Numbered from the stretch's first letter, positions 8,972 to 21,112 are shown. The stretch: DNA of 64,000 bases from Massilia sp. Leaf139 (GCF_001424165.1 NZ_LMOJ01000012.1:496863-560862), one strand, 5' to 3'. A program made the numbers and translations. The notes: generated from the letters alone by a model not told the origin.

Positions 8972-10066
8972 TTACTCCGGTGATTTCGCCACGTCGCCGA
9001 CTTCCACCGGCGCCGTCACTTGCATGATCAGGCCGTAGGAAACGCGCCCGAACACTCGGAAGATGAACAGGCTGCCATATTGTTCATCGGGAAGCTTCAT
9101 CGTCGGGCGCCCCATGCCGAACCAACCTTTGTTGCCTTCGGGGTCGGGTACCGTCTTCCCGAAATGATAGAGCTGCAAAACCGAGCCGACATCGAGTCCG
9201 TCAATCGAACCACGGTTGACAGTGACGACCTGGCTCTGGCCGGCGTGGGTCACGCCGGCATAGATCGACATGATGCGTGCATCGATCTGCGTCGCCGGCG
9301 CATGCGGCACATAGTTGCGTATGCTCGGCGGCGGGGTCGGGATCAAACGATCGCCGACACCCATCTCGCTCACCGAACTCGACACGCTCATGGTGTGCAC
9401 GTCGACGCCGGGCACGGCCGCCTTGACCAGCTTCACGGTACCGACATACGCGGCTTCGTGCGCCAGCACGGCGCCGGTTTGCGGATCCTTCAGGGGGCCG
9501 GTCGGGCGGAACACCTGGAACTCGGTCGCGCCCTTCAGCTCGCCGCGCACATACACGCGGTCGCCGGTGCCAAGGTAGAGGCGGTTTTCGGCGGAGGCGG
9601 CGATGCGCGGCGCATCCATCGCCTCCTTTTCGATCAGGAGCGGCTGGGTCAGATAGGGTTCGATCAGGCCAGCGGGAATCGCCTCGATGGCGGTGCTCTC
9701 CAGGCCTTCGCTGCGCACTTGCGGCGACAGGCGCAGCACGGGCGGTTCGCCACGGCTGTCGCCGCTGCCTGGCTTGTTCAGCGACAGGCGGCCGCGGGCG
9801 CGGTCGAAGTAGACGATCTGGCCCGGATAGATCCAATGCGGATTGCGGATCTCGTCGCGGTTCATGCCCCAGACTTGCGGCCAGCACCAAGGATGCTCGA
9901 GAAAAGTGCCGGAAATATCCCACAGGGTATCGCCCTTGACGACGCGATGCTGATCAGGGGCATTCGGCTTGAAGCTGCATTCGGCGGCCTGGACAGGGCC
10001 AGCCACAACACACGCGACGAGCGCCGCGGCTGCAGCGCGGGTCACGACTGTGCTAAAATTTTTCAT
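8972..10066 (-). CDS. LysM peptidoglycan-binding domain protein, exported
   Basis: 364 residues from the ATG at 10066. The N-terminus is a signal peptide (basic start, hydrophobic core, VQA cleavage site near residue 27). A LysM motif follows at ~39-95 with HRVVKGDTLWDIS and PGQIVYFDRARG. The remainder has beta-rich segments such as LYLGTGDRVYVRGEL and VVTVNRGSIDGLDVGSVLQL. Proteins of this layout lie immediately upstream of dprA in many Burkholderiales. It probably binds the murein layer in the periplasm, and no enzymatic motif is visible. An in-frame extension to 10219 lacks a signal peptide and was rejected. It is transcribed divergently from def. Confidence 0.85.
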   Translation of the reverse strand: MKNFSTVVTRAAAAALVACVVAGPVQAAECSFKPNAPDQHRVVKGDTLWDISGTFLEHPWCWPQVWGMNRDEIRNPHWIYPGQIVYFDRARGRLSLNKPGSGDSRGEPPVLRLSPQVRSEGLESTAIEAIPAGLIEPYLTQPLLIEKEAMDAPRIAASAENRLYLGTGDRVYVRGELKGATEFQVFRPTGPLKDPQTGAVLAHEAAYVGTVKLVKAAVPGVDVHTMSVSSSVSEMGVGDRLIPTPPPSIRNYVPHAPATQIDARIMSIYAGVTHAGQSQVVTVNRGSIDGLDVGSVLQLYHFGKTVPDPEGNKGWFGMGRPTMKLPDEQYGSLFIFRVFGRVSYGLIMQVTAPVEVGDVAKSPE

Positions 10067-10346
10067 TGAAGACGTCCGTAAAATGCGGCATTGACAACGG
10101 AATTGCGGGTTGCGCCCATCACCTGGCCAGCCGCGGCGCAAGAGACAGCAGGCTTGCACTCCGAAACGCGACTGGCGGATCGGGAAGAGTTGCCCAACTG
10201 AATCAAATTCTGCACACAAATCCTTGAACTAGCAAGACAAACCGCGTCCTGCCGGGCGGGCAATGTGTTGCATTCCTGCCCCTGCGCCCCCGTTGCGCCG
10301 ACCCTGACCGTCTCACTTTTATCTAACTATTACTAAACACGCTGAT

Positions 10347-10889
10347 ATGGCCCTCCTGAAGATCCTGCGCTATCCCGACCCACGCCTGCACAAGGTCGCC
10401 GTGCCCGTCACCGCATTCGACGAGCGCCTGGCCAAGCTGGTGGCCGACATGGCCGAGACCATGTACGACGCGCCCGGCGTCGGCCTGGCCGCGACCCAGG
10501 TCGACGTGCACGAGCGCGTGGTCGTGATCGACGTCACCGAGACCCACGACGAGCTGCTCGTCTTCGTCAATCCGGAAATCGTCTGGGCCAGCGAAGAGAA
10601 GCAGGTCTACGACGAAGGCTGCCTGTCGGTGCCCGGCATCTACGACGGCGTCGAGCGCCCTGCACGCGTGAAAGTGCGCGCCCAGGACGCCAAGGGCGAG
10701 ACCTTCGAGCTCGAGTGCGAAGGCTTGCTGGCCGTGTGCATTCAGCACGAAATGGATCACCTGATGGGCAAGGTCTTCGTGGAATACCTGTCGCCCCTGA
10801 AGCGCAACCGCATCAAGGCCAAGCTGCAGAAGGAAGAGCGCGGCATGGAGCGCGAAGCGGCGCTCAAGGCTGCCGGCCGCCGCTACTAA
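10347..10889 (+). CDS. def: Peptide deformylase
   Basis: 180 residues with all three deformylase motifs: GVGLAATQ (44-51), EGCLSVP (90-96, metal ligand C92) and HEMDH (134-138). It removes the formyl group from nascent N-terminal methionine using an Fe2+ or Zn2+ ion. fmt follows 9 bp later, so the gene pair encodes the enzymes that add and remove the formyl group. Confidence 0.97.
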   Translation: MALLKILRYPDPRLHKVAVPVTAFDERLAKLVADMAETMYDAPGVGLAATQVDVHERVVVIDVTETHDELLVFVNPEIVWASEEKQVYDEGCLSVPGIYDGVERPARVKVRAQDAKGETFELECEGLLAVCIQHEMDHLMGKVFVEYLSPLKRNRIKAKLQKEERGMEREAALKAAGRRY

Positions 10890-10898
10890 GGCGGGCCG

Positions 10899-11846
10899 AT
10901 GAAAGTCGTCTTTGCCGGTACGCCGGAGTTCGCCGCCTGCGCCCTGCGCGCCCTGATCGATGCCGGCTTCACCATTCCCCTGGTACTGACCCAGCCCGAC
11001 CGCCCGGCCGGGCGCGGCATGCAGCTGCAGGCGTCCAGCGTGAAGCAGGTGGCGCTGGAGCACGGCATCGAGGTGCTCCAGCCGCTGTCGCTGCGCATGG
11101 ACAGCAAGGATCCCCAGCGCGCGGTCGAGGCGCAGGCCGCGCACGAGCGCCTGCTCGCACTCGACTACGACGTGATGGTGGTGGCCGCCTACGGCCTGAT
11201 CCTGCCGCGCAGCACCCTCGACATCGCGCCCTGCATCAACATCCACGGCTCCCTGCTGCCGCGCTGGCGCGGCGCCGCGCCGATCCATCGCGCGATCGAA
11301 AGCGGCGACAGCGAGACGGGCGTGACCATCATGGGCATGGAAGAAGGCCTCGATACCGGCCCGATGATGCTGATCGAACGCGTCGCCATCGAGGATCTCG
11401 ACACCACCGGCAGCCTGCACGACAAGCTGGCCGCGCTCGGCGCGACCATGATCGTCGAAGCCTTGCGGCGCCTGGAACGGGGAGAATTGCCCGCCACGCC
11501 GCAGCCGGAAGAAGGCGTGACCTACGCGGCCAAGATCAGCAAGGACGAAGCGAAGCTCGATTTCAATTTGCCGGCGCTCGATCTGTGGCGCAAGGTGCGC
11601 GCCTTCAATCCCTTCCCCGGTGCGCAAGGCCTGGTCAAGGGCACGGCGATCAAGATCTGGAGCGCGGAACCGGCGCCAGGCAGTGGCCAGCCGGGACAGG
11701 TATTGTCGGCCGATGCGGACGGCATCGTGGTCGCCTGCGGCGAAGGCGCGCTGCGCTTGTTACAGTTGCAGAAACCCGGCGGCAAGCGCCTGGCGGCGGC
11801 GGAGTTTATAAAAAGCTTCCCGCTCGAAGGCCAAACGTTCTTGTAG
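10899..11846 (+). CDS. fmt: Methionyl-tRNA formyltransferase
   Basis: 315 residues, typical length. The N-terminal formyl-transferase domain starts [12 protein letters not shown]. It carries the folate/catalytic signature [14 protein letters not shown] (116-129) and [10 protein letters not shown], and a C-terminal OB-like domain follows. It formylates initiator Met-tRNA with 10-formyl-tetrahydrofolate. It is cotranscribed with def. The TAG stop at 11844-11846 is part of the GTAG head of a REP palindrome, so the repeat abuts the coding region exactly. Confidence 0.97.
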   Translation: MKVVFAGTPEFAACALRALIDAGFTIPLVLTQPDRPAGRGMQLQASSVKQVALEHGIEVLQPLSLRMDSKDPQRAVEAQAAHERLLALDYDVMVVAAYGLILPRSTLDIAPCINIHGSLLPRWRGAAPIHRAIESGDSETGVTIMGMEEGLDTGPMMLIERVAIEDLDTTGSLHDKLAALGATMIVEALRRLERGELPATPQPEEGVTYAAKISKDEAKLDFNLPALDLWRKVRAFNPFPGAQGLVKGTAIKIWSAEPAPGSGQPGQVLSADADGIVVACGEGALRLLQLQKPGGKRLAAAEFIKSFPLEGQTFL

Positions 11847-11875
11847 GGGTGGTCGAGGCCAATGGCCTCGACCAC
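11843..11875 (+). repeat. REP palindrome headed by GTAG, overlapping the fmt stop codon
   Basis: GTAG (11843-11846) is followed by a 13-bp perfect stem, GTGGTCGAGGCCA (11849-11861) and TGGCCTCGACCAC (11863-11875), with a single-base loop. The GAGGCC core recurs in the element at 54242-54278. A GTAG head before an imperfect or perfect palindrome is the hallmark of REP sequences linked to RAYT transposases. A second perfect palindrome, CACCGGGCGCCCGGTG, follows at 11881-11896. Confidence 0.65.
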
Positions 11876-11925
11876 GGTTACACCGGGCGCCCGGTGCCCA
11901 CGCGGGAACGTCAGCATCGTGACGC

Positions 11926-11953
11926 AATAAAAAACGCGCCCATCGGGCGCGTT
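11926..11953 (-). terminator. Terminator of the BrnA-like gene
   Basis: Stem AACGCGCCC (11933-11941) and GGGCGCGTT (11945-11953) with loop ATC. The A-rich flank at 11926-11934 becomes a U-run when read on the minus strand. It lies 8 bp beyond the stop codon of the BrnA-like gene. Confidence 0.8.
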
Positions 11954-11961
11954 GTCATTTC

Positions 11962-12201
11962 TCAGTTACCTTCCAACTCCGCCGTACGCTGGGCATCCAT
12001 ATGCTCGCGCAAGACCTGGTTGATGCGGGTCTGGTATCCCGGGCCGGCTGCCTTGAACCAATCGAGCATGTCGACGTCCAGGCGGATCGTCACGATCTGC
12101 TTGGCGCCCGAAGGCGCCGCTTTTGGTTCTGCCGCCACGACGTGGCTCTGCAGCGAAGGCTGATCCCAATCAGGTTCGTACTCTTTGTTCATGCTATCCA
12201 T
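11962..12201 (-). CDS. BrnA-like antitoxin, no adjacent BrnT
   Basis: 79 residues. The C-terminal half carries the BrnA antitoxin pattern KQIVTIRLDVDMLDWFKAAG then YQTRINQVLREHM, a ribbon-helix-helix DNA-binding fold. The start is uncertain: ATG at 12201, or ATG at 12192, which has a better-spaced GGGATGG upstream. In standard brnT-brnA modules the toxin precedes the antitoxin. The 246 bp before this gene up to metH contain no BrnT-like frame. It has a promoter-sized gap upstream and its own terminator, so it looks like an intact free-standing regulator rather than debris. Confidence 0.75.
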   Translation of the reverse strand: MDSMNKEYEPDWDQPSLQSHVVAAEPKAAPSGAKQIVTIRLDVDMLDWFKAAGPGYQTRINQVLREHMDAQRTAELEGN

Positions 12202-12380
12202 CCCGTATTAAACCGTGCCACGATTTTCATGACCTTTATTTATTGTCGTCGCTGTATGTATCCGTAAAATTGCGAAACGACCAGGTTTTGTAACGCCATG
12301 TAACAATCGGATGCATAAACACATAACGATACAATCTGCCCGAGGATGGGCGGCCTGGGCGGCAAAAGACGCCATTGCCG

Positions 12381-12386
12381 TATAAT
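12381..12386 (+). promoter_or_regulatory. Candidate -10 box for metH
   Basis: A perfect TATAAT lies 62 bp before the metH ATG in an otherwise GC-rich stretch. No clear TTGACA-like -35 is present at the expected distance, so an activator may be needed if this is the promoter. Confidence 0.4.
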
Positions 12387-12447
12387 TTCAGATCGCCCCA
12401 ACCGTGCAGTGTGTTCCGCCTGCCTGCACGCCTCTAGAAAGTGACCG

Positions 12448-16227
<3,780 letters not shown>

Positions 16228-16247
16228 CATTGCCACACCCTCTTATT

Positions 16248-16281
16248 GCCCGGAGCACATAAATGTCCTCCGGGCATTTTT
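16248..16281 (+). terminator. metH terminator
   Basis: An 8-bp stem, GCCCGGAG (16248-16255) and CTCCGGGC (16268-16275), with a 12-nt loop is followed by ATTTTT. It begins 20 bp after the metH stop codon. Confidence 0.8.
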
Positions 16282-16446
16282 GTGTCTGCGAGGGATACGC
16301 ACGAAATAATGCGTTGTGCATGGAACACACTAGCTTGACGAAGAGATTGTTTTCTTTCTGTTATTCAATGAGTGATGCGAAAATGGCAAATTCATTACCC
16401 AGTCGTAGCCGGCATGCTGCCTGCGACGCAGAAAGCAGCTTACATA

Positions 16447-17427
16447 ATGGACAAAACCGTCAGCCTCAATTTTTCGGTAGCAAAGGTCGTCGCAATCCTG
16501 GTCGTCGTGGCCAGTCACTTTTTCAGGGGAATCGATTTGTGGATACTGGCCACCATCGCCCTGTTCCTGTTCGGCTTCTCGTCTTCGTTTTTCACGGCCC
16601 GCATCTACGGCAGCCAGGTCGATATCCGCGCATTCTGGAAAAAGAAACTGCAGCGCCTGGGTGTACGCTACTGGCTGATCCTGGCTGTGCTTGGCGTGCT
16701 GGCCATGGCGCAGGGCCGCGATATCTTCCACTGGCACACGCTGGTGCACATCGCCGGCCTGTCGGGCATCCTGAACCTGTACGGCCCGAGCGAGAGCGCG
16801 CTTGGACGCGGGCTCTGGTTCTTCACGCTGCTGCTGTTTTTCTACGTCCTCTATCCGCTGTTGGCGAAGACCTTGCGTGCATCCCATCGCACCACCGTGG
16901 CCCTGGTGCTGACGACGCTTGTCCTGCTGCTGCTTAATGAATGGGTGCGGCTCGGCTTCTCGCTGTGGCTGACCATGCTCGGCTTCGTCCTTGGCATCTA
17001 CGCCGGCGTGAATCACCTGCGCCTGCGGCCGCGCGTTCTCGATGCGTTGCTCCTGGCAGCGCCCTTGCTGCTGGTCGTCTGCAAGCTCGGCTTCGGCTTC
17101 AACAAGCTGAATATGCCCCTGCTGGGCCTGTTCGCATTGGCGCTCTCCCTGCGCCTGACCATTCCCGGCAAGCCGCTGACCCTGCTGCGCCCGCTGGTCG
17201 CACTGGAAGCCTGCCTTCTCGAAATCTACCTGATCCACTCCTACCTGTTCGTCCACCCGACCGGCCATACGCTGATCGACTTCGGGTTCAGCCTGGCGGT
17301 GATCGTGGCGGCGGCCCTGCTGCTCAACCATGCCGGCAACCGTCTGGTCGCCTGGATCTTCGCGCCGCGTGCAGTGCGGGCGCCGGTGGTTCAGGAAGAC
17401 GACGAGACGCTGGCGAACGCCTCCTGA
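16447..17427 (+). CDS. Acyltransferase-3-like integral membrane protein
   Basis: 326 residues from the ATG at 16447 (MDKTVSLNFSVAKVVAILVV). There are about nine to ten hydrophobic helices. The first helix with a following SHFF, and the basic segment WKKKLQRLGVRYWL after the second helix, match the start of acyltransferase family 3 (NodX/OatA-type sugar O-acyltransferases). The C-terminus is a short acidic tail. The start is uncertain because no strong ribosome site is visible; an in-frame ATG at 16372 would add 25 unlikely residues. The upstream ~150 bp are notably AT-rich compared with neighbours. Its substrate is unknown. Confidence 0.6.
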   Translation: MDKTVSLNFSVAKVVAILVVVASHFFRGIDLWILATIALFLFGFSSSFFTARIYGSQVDIRAFWKKKLQRLGVRYWLILAVLGVLAMAQGRDIFHWHTLVHIAGLSGILNLYGPSESALGRGLWFFTLLLFFYVLYPLLAKTLRASHRTTVALVLTTLVLLLLNEWVRLGFSLWLTMLGFVLGIYAGVNHLRLRPRVLDALLLAAPLLLVVCKLGFGFNKLNMPLLGLFALALSLRLTIPGKPLTLLRPLVALEACLLEIYLIHSYLFVHPTGHTLIDFGFSLAVIVAAALLLNHAGNRLVAWIFAPRAVRAPVVQEDDETLANAS

Positions 17428-17517
17428 ACCGTCCCGCGGGCGCACGGGATGCGCCTGAACTTCCTGGGTGGCGTATTGCCTAATCGTGTGCGGGTTTTGT
17501 CTCGTAAGGAGAAGATC

Positions 17518-17883
17518 ATGGCAATGCATCTCTCGACCCGGCGCTGGCAGGATCAGGGCATCCTGCTGCTCGCCATCTGGCTGATCGTGTCGCCCTGGGC
17601 GATGGGCTACCCGAGCGATTCGCCGCCCGCCGTGAATGCCTATATCGCAGGCGGCATCATGGCCGCCCTGGCCGCTTTCGACCTCTACAAGACCTATGCC
17701 TGGGCCGTGTTCCTGAACATCATCCTCGGCATCTGGGTCGCGGTCTCGCCCTGGCTGGTCGACGTCATGCATGACCGGGCGATGAGCTTCAGTATGCTGC
17801 TGGTGGGGCTGGCGACGATCGTGCTCGGCCTGTGGGAGCTGCGTACCGACCCGGATCTGCACCAGCAGTGGGCCGGCACCTGA
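17518..17883 (+). CDS. SPW-repeat membrane protein
   Basis: 121 residues. It contains two SPW repeats, each a hydrophobic helix with the Ser-Pro-Trp motif (S25-P26-W27 in IVSPWAMGY and S77-P78-W79 in AVSPWLVDV). The protein has about four membrane helices. The start at 17518 is set by the strong AAGGAG at 17507-17512. The function of SPW proteins is unknown. Its stop codon is two bases from the left end of a dispersed structured repeat. Confidence 0.85.
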   Translation: MAMHLSTRRWQDQGILLLAIWLIVSPWAMGYPSDSPPAVNAYIAGGIMAALAAFDLYKTYAWAVFLNIILGIWVAVSPWLVDVMHDRAMSFSMLLVGLATIVLGLWELRTDPDLHQQWAGT

Positions 17884-17985
17884 AAGCGTGTGCAAGCAAG
17901 CCCATGGCTGCGTTGTATCGTCTCGCCGTACTAACGTACTGTCTTCGACGATGCGCCTTGCCCTGGAGCTTGCGTGCGCACGCTT
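17884..17985 (+). repeat. Dispersed structured element, copy 1
   Basis: A 68-bp core (17901-17968) is nearly identical to the reverse complement of 58795-58863: about 65 of 69 aligned positions match, with one single-base gap. The core is enclosed by a 17-bp imperfect inverted repeat (17884-17900 and 17969-17985, 15 of 17 paired, one of the others a possible G-U). The enclosing stem differs in sequence from that of copy 2. It lies between the SPW gene and the convergent EAL/HDOD gene. Confidence 0.85.
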
Positions 17986-18006
17986 TATATGAATGGCGTC
18001 CGGTTT

Positions 18007-19281
18007 TTAGAGGGCGCTGCGCACCACCTGGCCGCTCCACTCGAAGGCGGCCATCTCCAGTTCGACCAGGTCGTCGCCGCTCTTGGCCAGTTCGGACAGG
18101 GCCGGCAGCATGTCGTCGCCCTCTTCCATCCGTTCGAAGGATTCGGCCAGGCGCAGCAGTTCGCCGAAGAAGCCGCTCCGTTTCAGCAGCGCATTCGACA
18201 CTTCGTCGCTGACCGGGATCTGCTCGACCAGGTCGGCCATCGGGACGCAGAACAGCGTGTCCATCAGCGACATGATGCCGACCGTGAAGGCCATGTCGGC
18301 GACGTGACGCTGGCCCGGACGCAGGCGCCCGGCCAGCAGCTCCATCAGGCGCGCGCGGGTGCTGGCCAGCATCAGCAGCGGGGTCTGGGTATGGCCGTAA
18401 TTGCCCGGCTCGGCGTACACCATGATCTGCAGCCAGCGCTGCAGCTGGCGGCGGCCGACCACGATCAGGGCCTGGCTCAGCGAATCGATGCGCTGGCGCA
18501 GGCCGGCCGCCGGCGTGTTCACGATGCGCAGCAGGTTGATCGACAGGGTCACGTCGCGCTTGATCGCGCGTTCGATCTCGATATTGTCGGCGTCCGACAC
18601 GACCAGGTTCATCAGGTCGACCACGGCCAGCTGCGAGGGCGAGAGCTTGCGTCCGGCGATCACCGAAGGGCGCGCGAAATAAAAGCCCTGGAAGTAGTCG
18701 AAGCCGAGGTCGAGGCAAGTCTTGTATTCGGTCTGGCTCTCGACCTTCTCCGCGATCAGGCGCTTGCCGGTGCCGCGCAGGCGCGGTACGAGCGACAGCA
18801 TGGTCACCACCGGCATCGCGCGCAGGTTGACCTTCACGTAGTCGAGCAGGGGCAGCAGGCGGCCCAGGCGGCTGCCATGGGCGCTGGCTTCGGCGGCGAA
18901 CTTGAAACCGTGGCCGGAGAGCTCGGCCAGGCGCCACAGTACCTGTTCCGTCGCTTCGACCGAGCCCACCAGTTCGAGCACGGTGTGCTCGCGCGGCAGG
19001 AAGGCGAAGATGTCGCTCATCAGGACTTCGGTGTCGACGTTCAGGAAGGCGGTCGCATCGCCCACCGCGCGCGGCAGGCCGAGCTGCGCCGCATGAGCCA
19101 GGACGGCGGCCGTGGCCGACAGATCCGATTCGATCTCGGCGCTGTTGTCGGCCGTATGCCGGAACAGCAGTTCGTAACCGAACAGGGCCTGGTTGCGGTC
19201 GAGCATCGGCTGGCGCGCAAGGTAGAAATTACGCAGCTGCAAAGGCTGGGATGCCTGGTCGAGGCTGGCGGTATTGGTCAT
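18007..19281 (-). CDS. HDOD protein with degenerate EAL domain
   Basis: 424 residues. The N-terminal ~200 residues resemble an EAL phosphodiesterase domain, but key residues are altered. The signature reads E37-L38-L39, and the metal-binding Lys-Ile-Asp segment reads VNLRAM (151-156). The later GFDYFQGFYFARP is kept. The C-terminal ~200 residues form an HDOD domain (LVVSDADNIEIERAIKRDVTLS). This is the YuxH-like layout of signalling proteins that usually lack c-di-GMP hydrolysis. It probably acts through protein contacts. It stands alone, convergent with the SPW gene. Confidence 0.85.
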   Translation of the reverse strand: MTNTASLDQASQPLQLRNFYLARQPMLDRNQALFGYELLFRHTADNSAEIESDLSATAAVLAHAAQLGLPRAVGDATAFLNVDTEVLMSDIFAFLPREHTVLELVGSVEATEQVLWRLAELSGHGFKFAAEASAHGSRLGRLLPLLDYVKVNLRAMPVVTMLSLVPRLRGTGKRLIAEKVESQTEYKTCLDLGFDYFQGFYFARPSVIAGRKLSPSQLAVVDLMNLVVSDADNIEIERAIKRDVTLSINLLRIVNTPAAGLRQRIDSLSQALIVVGRRQLQRWLQIMVYAEPGNYGHTQTPLLMLASTRARLMELLAGRLRPGQRHVADMAFTVGIMSLMDTLFCVPMADLVEQIPVSDEVSNALLKRSGFFGELLRLAESFERMEEGDDMLPALSELAKSGDDLVELEMAAFEWSGQVVRSAL

Positions 19282-19378
19282 CGCGTTCCCGTGTCACGTT
19301 CAAGCTGTCCACTCTACCCGATTCTCGGCAATTAGTGGATTTTCGGCATCGTTTTATGCATAAAAAGATGCCTATAAG

Positions 19379-20155
19379 CTAAAAATCGGCTCCCACTGGC
19401 GCGCCATCGATGAACAGCAATAACTCGCCGGGTGCGAAGGCCGTCCAGGTCTCGTTCGTCGTCAGCGGTTCGGTGACGATGATGGCGACCCGGTCGTTCG
19501 GCGTCGTCACCTGGGAAAAATCGACCGACAAGTCCTCGTCGGACAGGCTGGCGGTGACGAAAGGATACTGGCGCACGACGTAGCTGAGCTTGGTCGAGCA
19601 ATGCGCGAACAGGGCCGTGCCGTCCGACAGCATCATGTTGAAGGTGCCGTAGGCCGACACGGCGCCTACCAGCTCGCCCAGCGCGGCGCGCAGGGCCGGC
19701 AGCGGCGGCGGGCTGTCGCCGAAGCGGCGCCGCAATTCCTGCAGCAGAAAGCAAAAGGCCTGCTCGCTGTCGGTGCTGCCGACCGGACGGAAGGCGCCGT
19801 CGAGGTGCGGCTTGAATTCCTTCAGGTCGCCATTGTGGGCGAACACCCAGTAGCGGCCCCACAGTTCGCGCACGAAGGGATGGCAGTTCTCCAGCGCGAC
19901 CCTGCCTTGCGTGGCCTTGCGGATATGGGCGATGACATTCGTCGACTTGATCGGGTACCGCTTGATCAGTTCGGCAATGGGAGAGGCGATGGCAGCCTGG
20001 TGGTCGACGAAATGGCGTACGCCGGCGCCCTCGAAGAAGGCGATGCCCCAGCCGTCGTGGTGGGTATCGGTGCGGCCGCCGCGATGGGCGAAACCGGTAA
20101 AGGAAAACACAATGTCGGTCGGGACATTGCAGTTCATTGCAAGGAGTTGGCACAT
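19379..20155 (-). CDS. Class II glutamine amidotransferase, YafJ-like
   Basis: 258 residues starting MCQLLAMNCN, so the catalytic nucleophile C2 is exposed after methionine removal. Other Ntn-hydrolase features are HRGGRTDTHHDGWGIAFFEG, NVIAHIRKAT and FAHNGDL. The length and motifs match YafJ-type stand-alone amidotransferases, whose synthase partner and physiological reaction are not known. Neighbouring genes do not clarify the role. Confidence 0.88.
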   Translation of the reverse strand: MCQLLAMNCNVPTDIVFSFTGFAHRGGRTDTHHDGWGIAFFEGAGVRHFVDHQAAIASPIAELIKRYPIKSTNVIAHIRKATQGRVALENCHPFVRELWGRYWVFAHNGDLKEFKPHLDGAFRPVGSTDSEQAFCFLLQELRRRFGDSPPPLPALRAALGELVGAVSAYGTFNMMLSDGTALFAHCSTKLSYVVRQYPFVTASLSDEDLSVDFSQVTTPNDRVAIIVTEPLTTNETWTAFAPGELLLFIDGAPVGADF

Positions 20156-20339
20156 GGTGAAGAGCTTACCATGTGATCCGGGTCGGGCATGACCGCGGCG
20201 GGTGTGAAACGTTACTGCGGGTGCTGCGGGGGGGGTACTGCGAGGCCCAGGGCGGATGCGGCACCGGCTTTGGCCGGCGCCTGCATCCCAGTTGGTGTCC
20301 CTGGCCGTCTGTGATGTTCCTCCAGCTGACTGGGTGGGC

Positions 20340-20597
20340 TTAGTGCAGCACCACCGGCTGGCTCATCAGGGTGTCGTAGGAGCCGAGGAAATCGTCGATT
20401 TCTTCCATGGTCGGCTCGCTTGCGATGAGATTGTTGACGTCGCGGCGGAACGATTGTGCCAGTTTGCCGCCGATGAACGCTTCGCGACGGCCGGCTTTGT
20501 CGACGATTTCGTAACCACCGAAGCGCAGGGCCTCGAGGTCGCGATCGACGCCAAATTCGACCACGCTGTACTGTTCGCTGTTATAGATCATGTTCAT
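20340..20597 (-). CDS. DUF3567 protein
   Basis: 85 residues: a short conserved Betaproteobacterial family with GGYEIVDKAGRREAFIGG, an acidic helix EPTMEEIDDFLGSYDTLM and the ending QPVVLH. A strong AGAAGGAGT precedes the ATG at 20597. It is soluble, with no cysteine and no known function. Confidence 0.85.
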   Translation of the reverse strand: MNMIYNSEQYSVVEFGVDRDLEALRFGGYEIVDKAGRREAFIGGKLAQSFRRDVNNLIASEPTMEEIDDFLGSYDTLMSQPVVLH

Positions 20598-20692
20598 GGT
20601 GACTCCTTCTCTTGATCAGAGGTTTTCCAGTCGCGCGGCGGCGGGCGGCTGGATATGACTTCAGTGAAGAGGTGGGGCTCGCCGACGCGATT

Positions 20693-21112
20693 TCAAGAGT
20701 GCAGGTCGGGCGTGAGAGCCAACAGCTGATCGTATGGCGTACTGCTCAGCCATGATCGCAACTGATCCAGATGCGCCGTGTCGGCAACGCCGATGAAGAG
20801 GCGTGCCGGCCGCTGGCGCAGCAGACGATTCAATGTAACACGCATGACGAGATTTCCTGCGCAGCACAGACAACCGGGCGCGATGCGTGAAATCAGGAGT
20901 TTGTCGGAATTTTCCAGTAGCGGATTGCCGTCCGAAAGCCCTTCCAGGATGACGGCAGCCCCGTCGTCACGGGGCGTAGCGGGGTCTTGGAGGGTGTAGG
21001 AGATGGCCGCTTCGCGCAGTGCCGCGCTAGGGCCGAGAACGAGTGTCGTAGGAATCGGATGACGCAAAGAGGAGCCGGAGGAGAAAGCGTCGGCGGGCCC
21101 TGCCGCGCTCAT
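20693..21112 (-). CDS. Small CobW-like protein lacking a P-loop
   Basis: 139 residues. The middle part resembles the CobW/COG0523 GTPase N-terminal domain: a hydrophobic strand ending AVILEGL, the metal-binding type motif GCLCC (in RIAPGCLCCAGN), and RQRPARLFIGVAD. The Walker A position reads LGPSAALREA instead of GxxxxGK(S/T), so nucleotide binding is doubtful. Its ATG overlaps the ntrX stop by 4 bases (ATGA), giving translational coupling and linking it to the NtrY/NtrX system. The function is unknown; a metal-binding accessory role is a guess. Confidence 0.65.
   Translation of the reverse strand: MSAAGPADAFSSGSSLRHPIPTTLVLGPSAALREAAISYTLQDPATPRDDGAAVILEGLSDGNPLLENSDKLLISRIAPGCLCCAGNLVMRVTLNRLLRQRPARLFIGVADTAHLDQLRSWLSSTPYDQLLALTPDLHS

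Noticed and set aside
12202..12447. Cobalamin or SAH riboswitch before metH
   Set aside because: I could not find a convincing B12-box or SAH-riboswitch core. A CCCGAGGATGG-like stretch near 12340 does not complete the fold by eye. A covariance-model scan would settle it.
12202..12447. Missing brnT toxin gene upstream of the BrnA-like gene
   Set aside because: No reading frame with a BrnT-like pattern exists in either direction in the gap.
20156..20339. G-rich run GGGGGGG near 20.23 kb as a G-quadruplex switch
   Set aside because: A single run without the four spaced G-tracts required on one strand.
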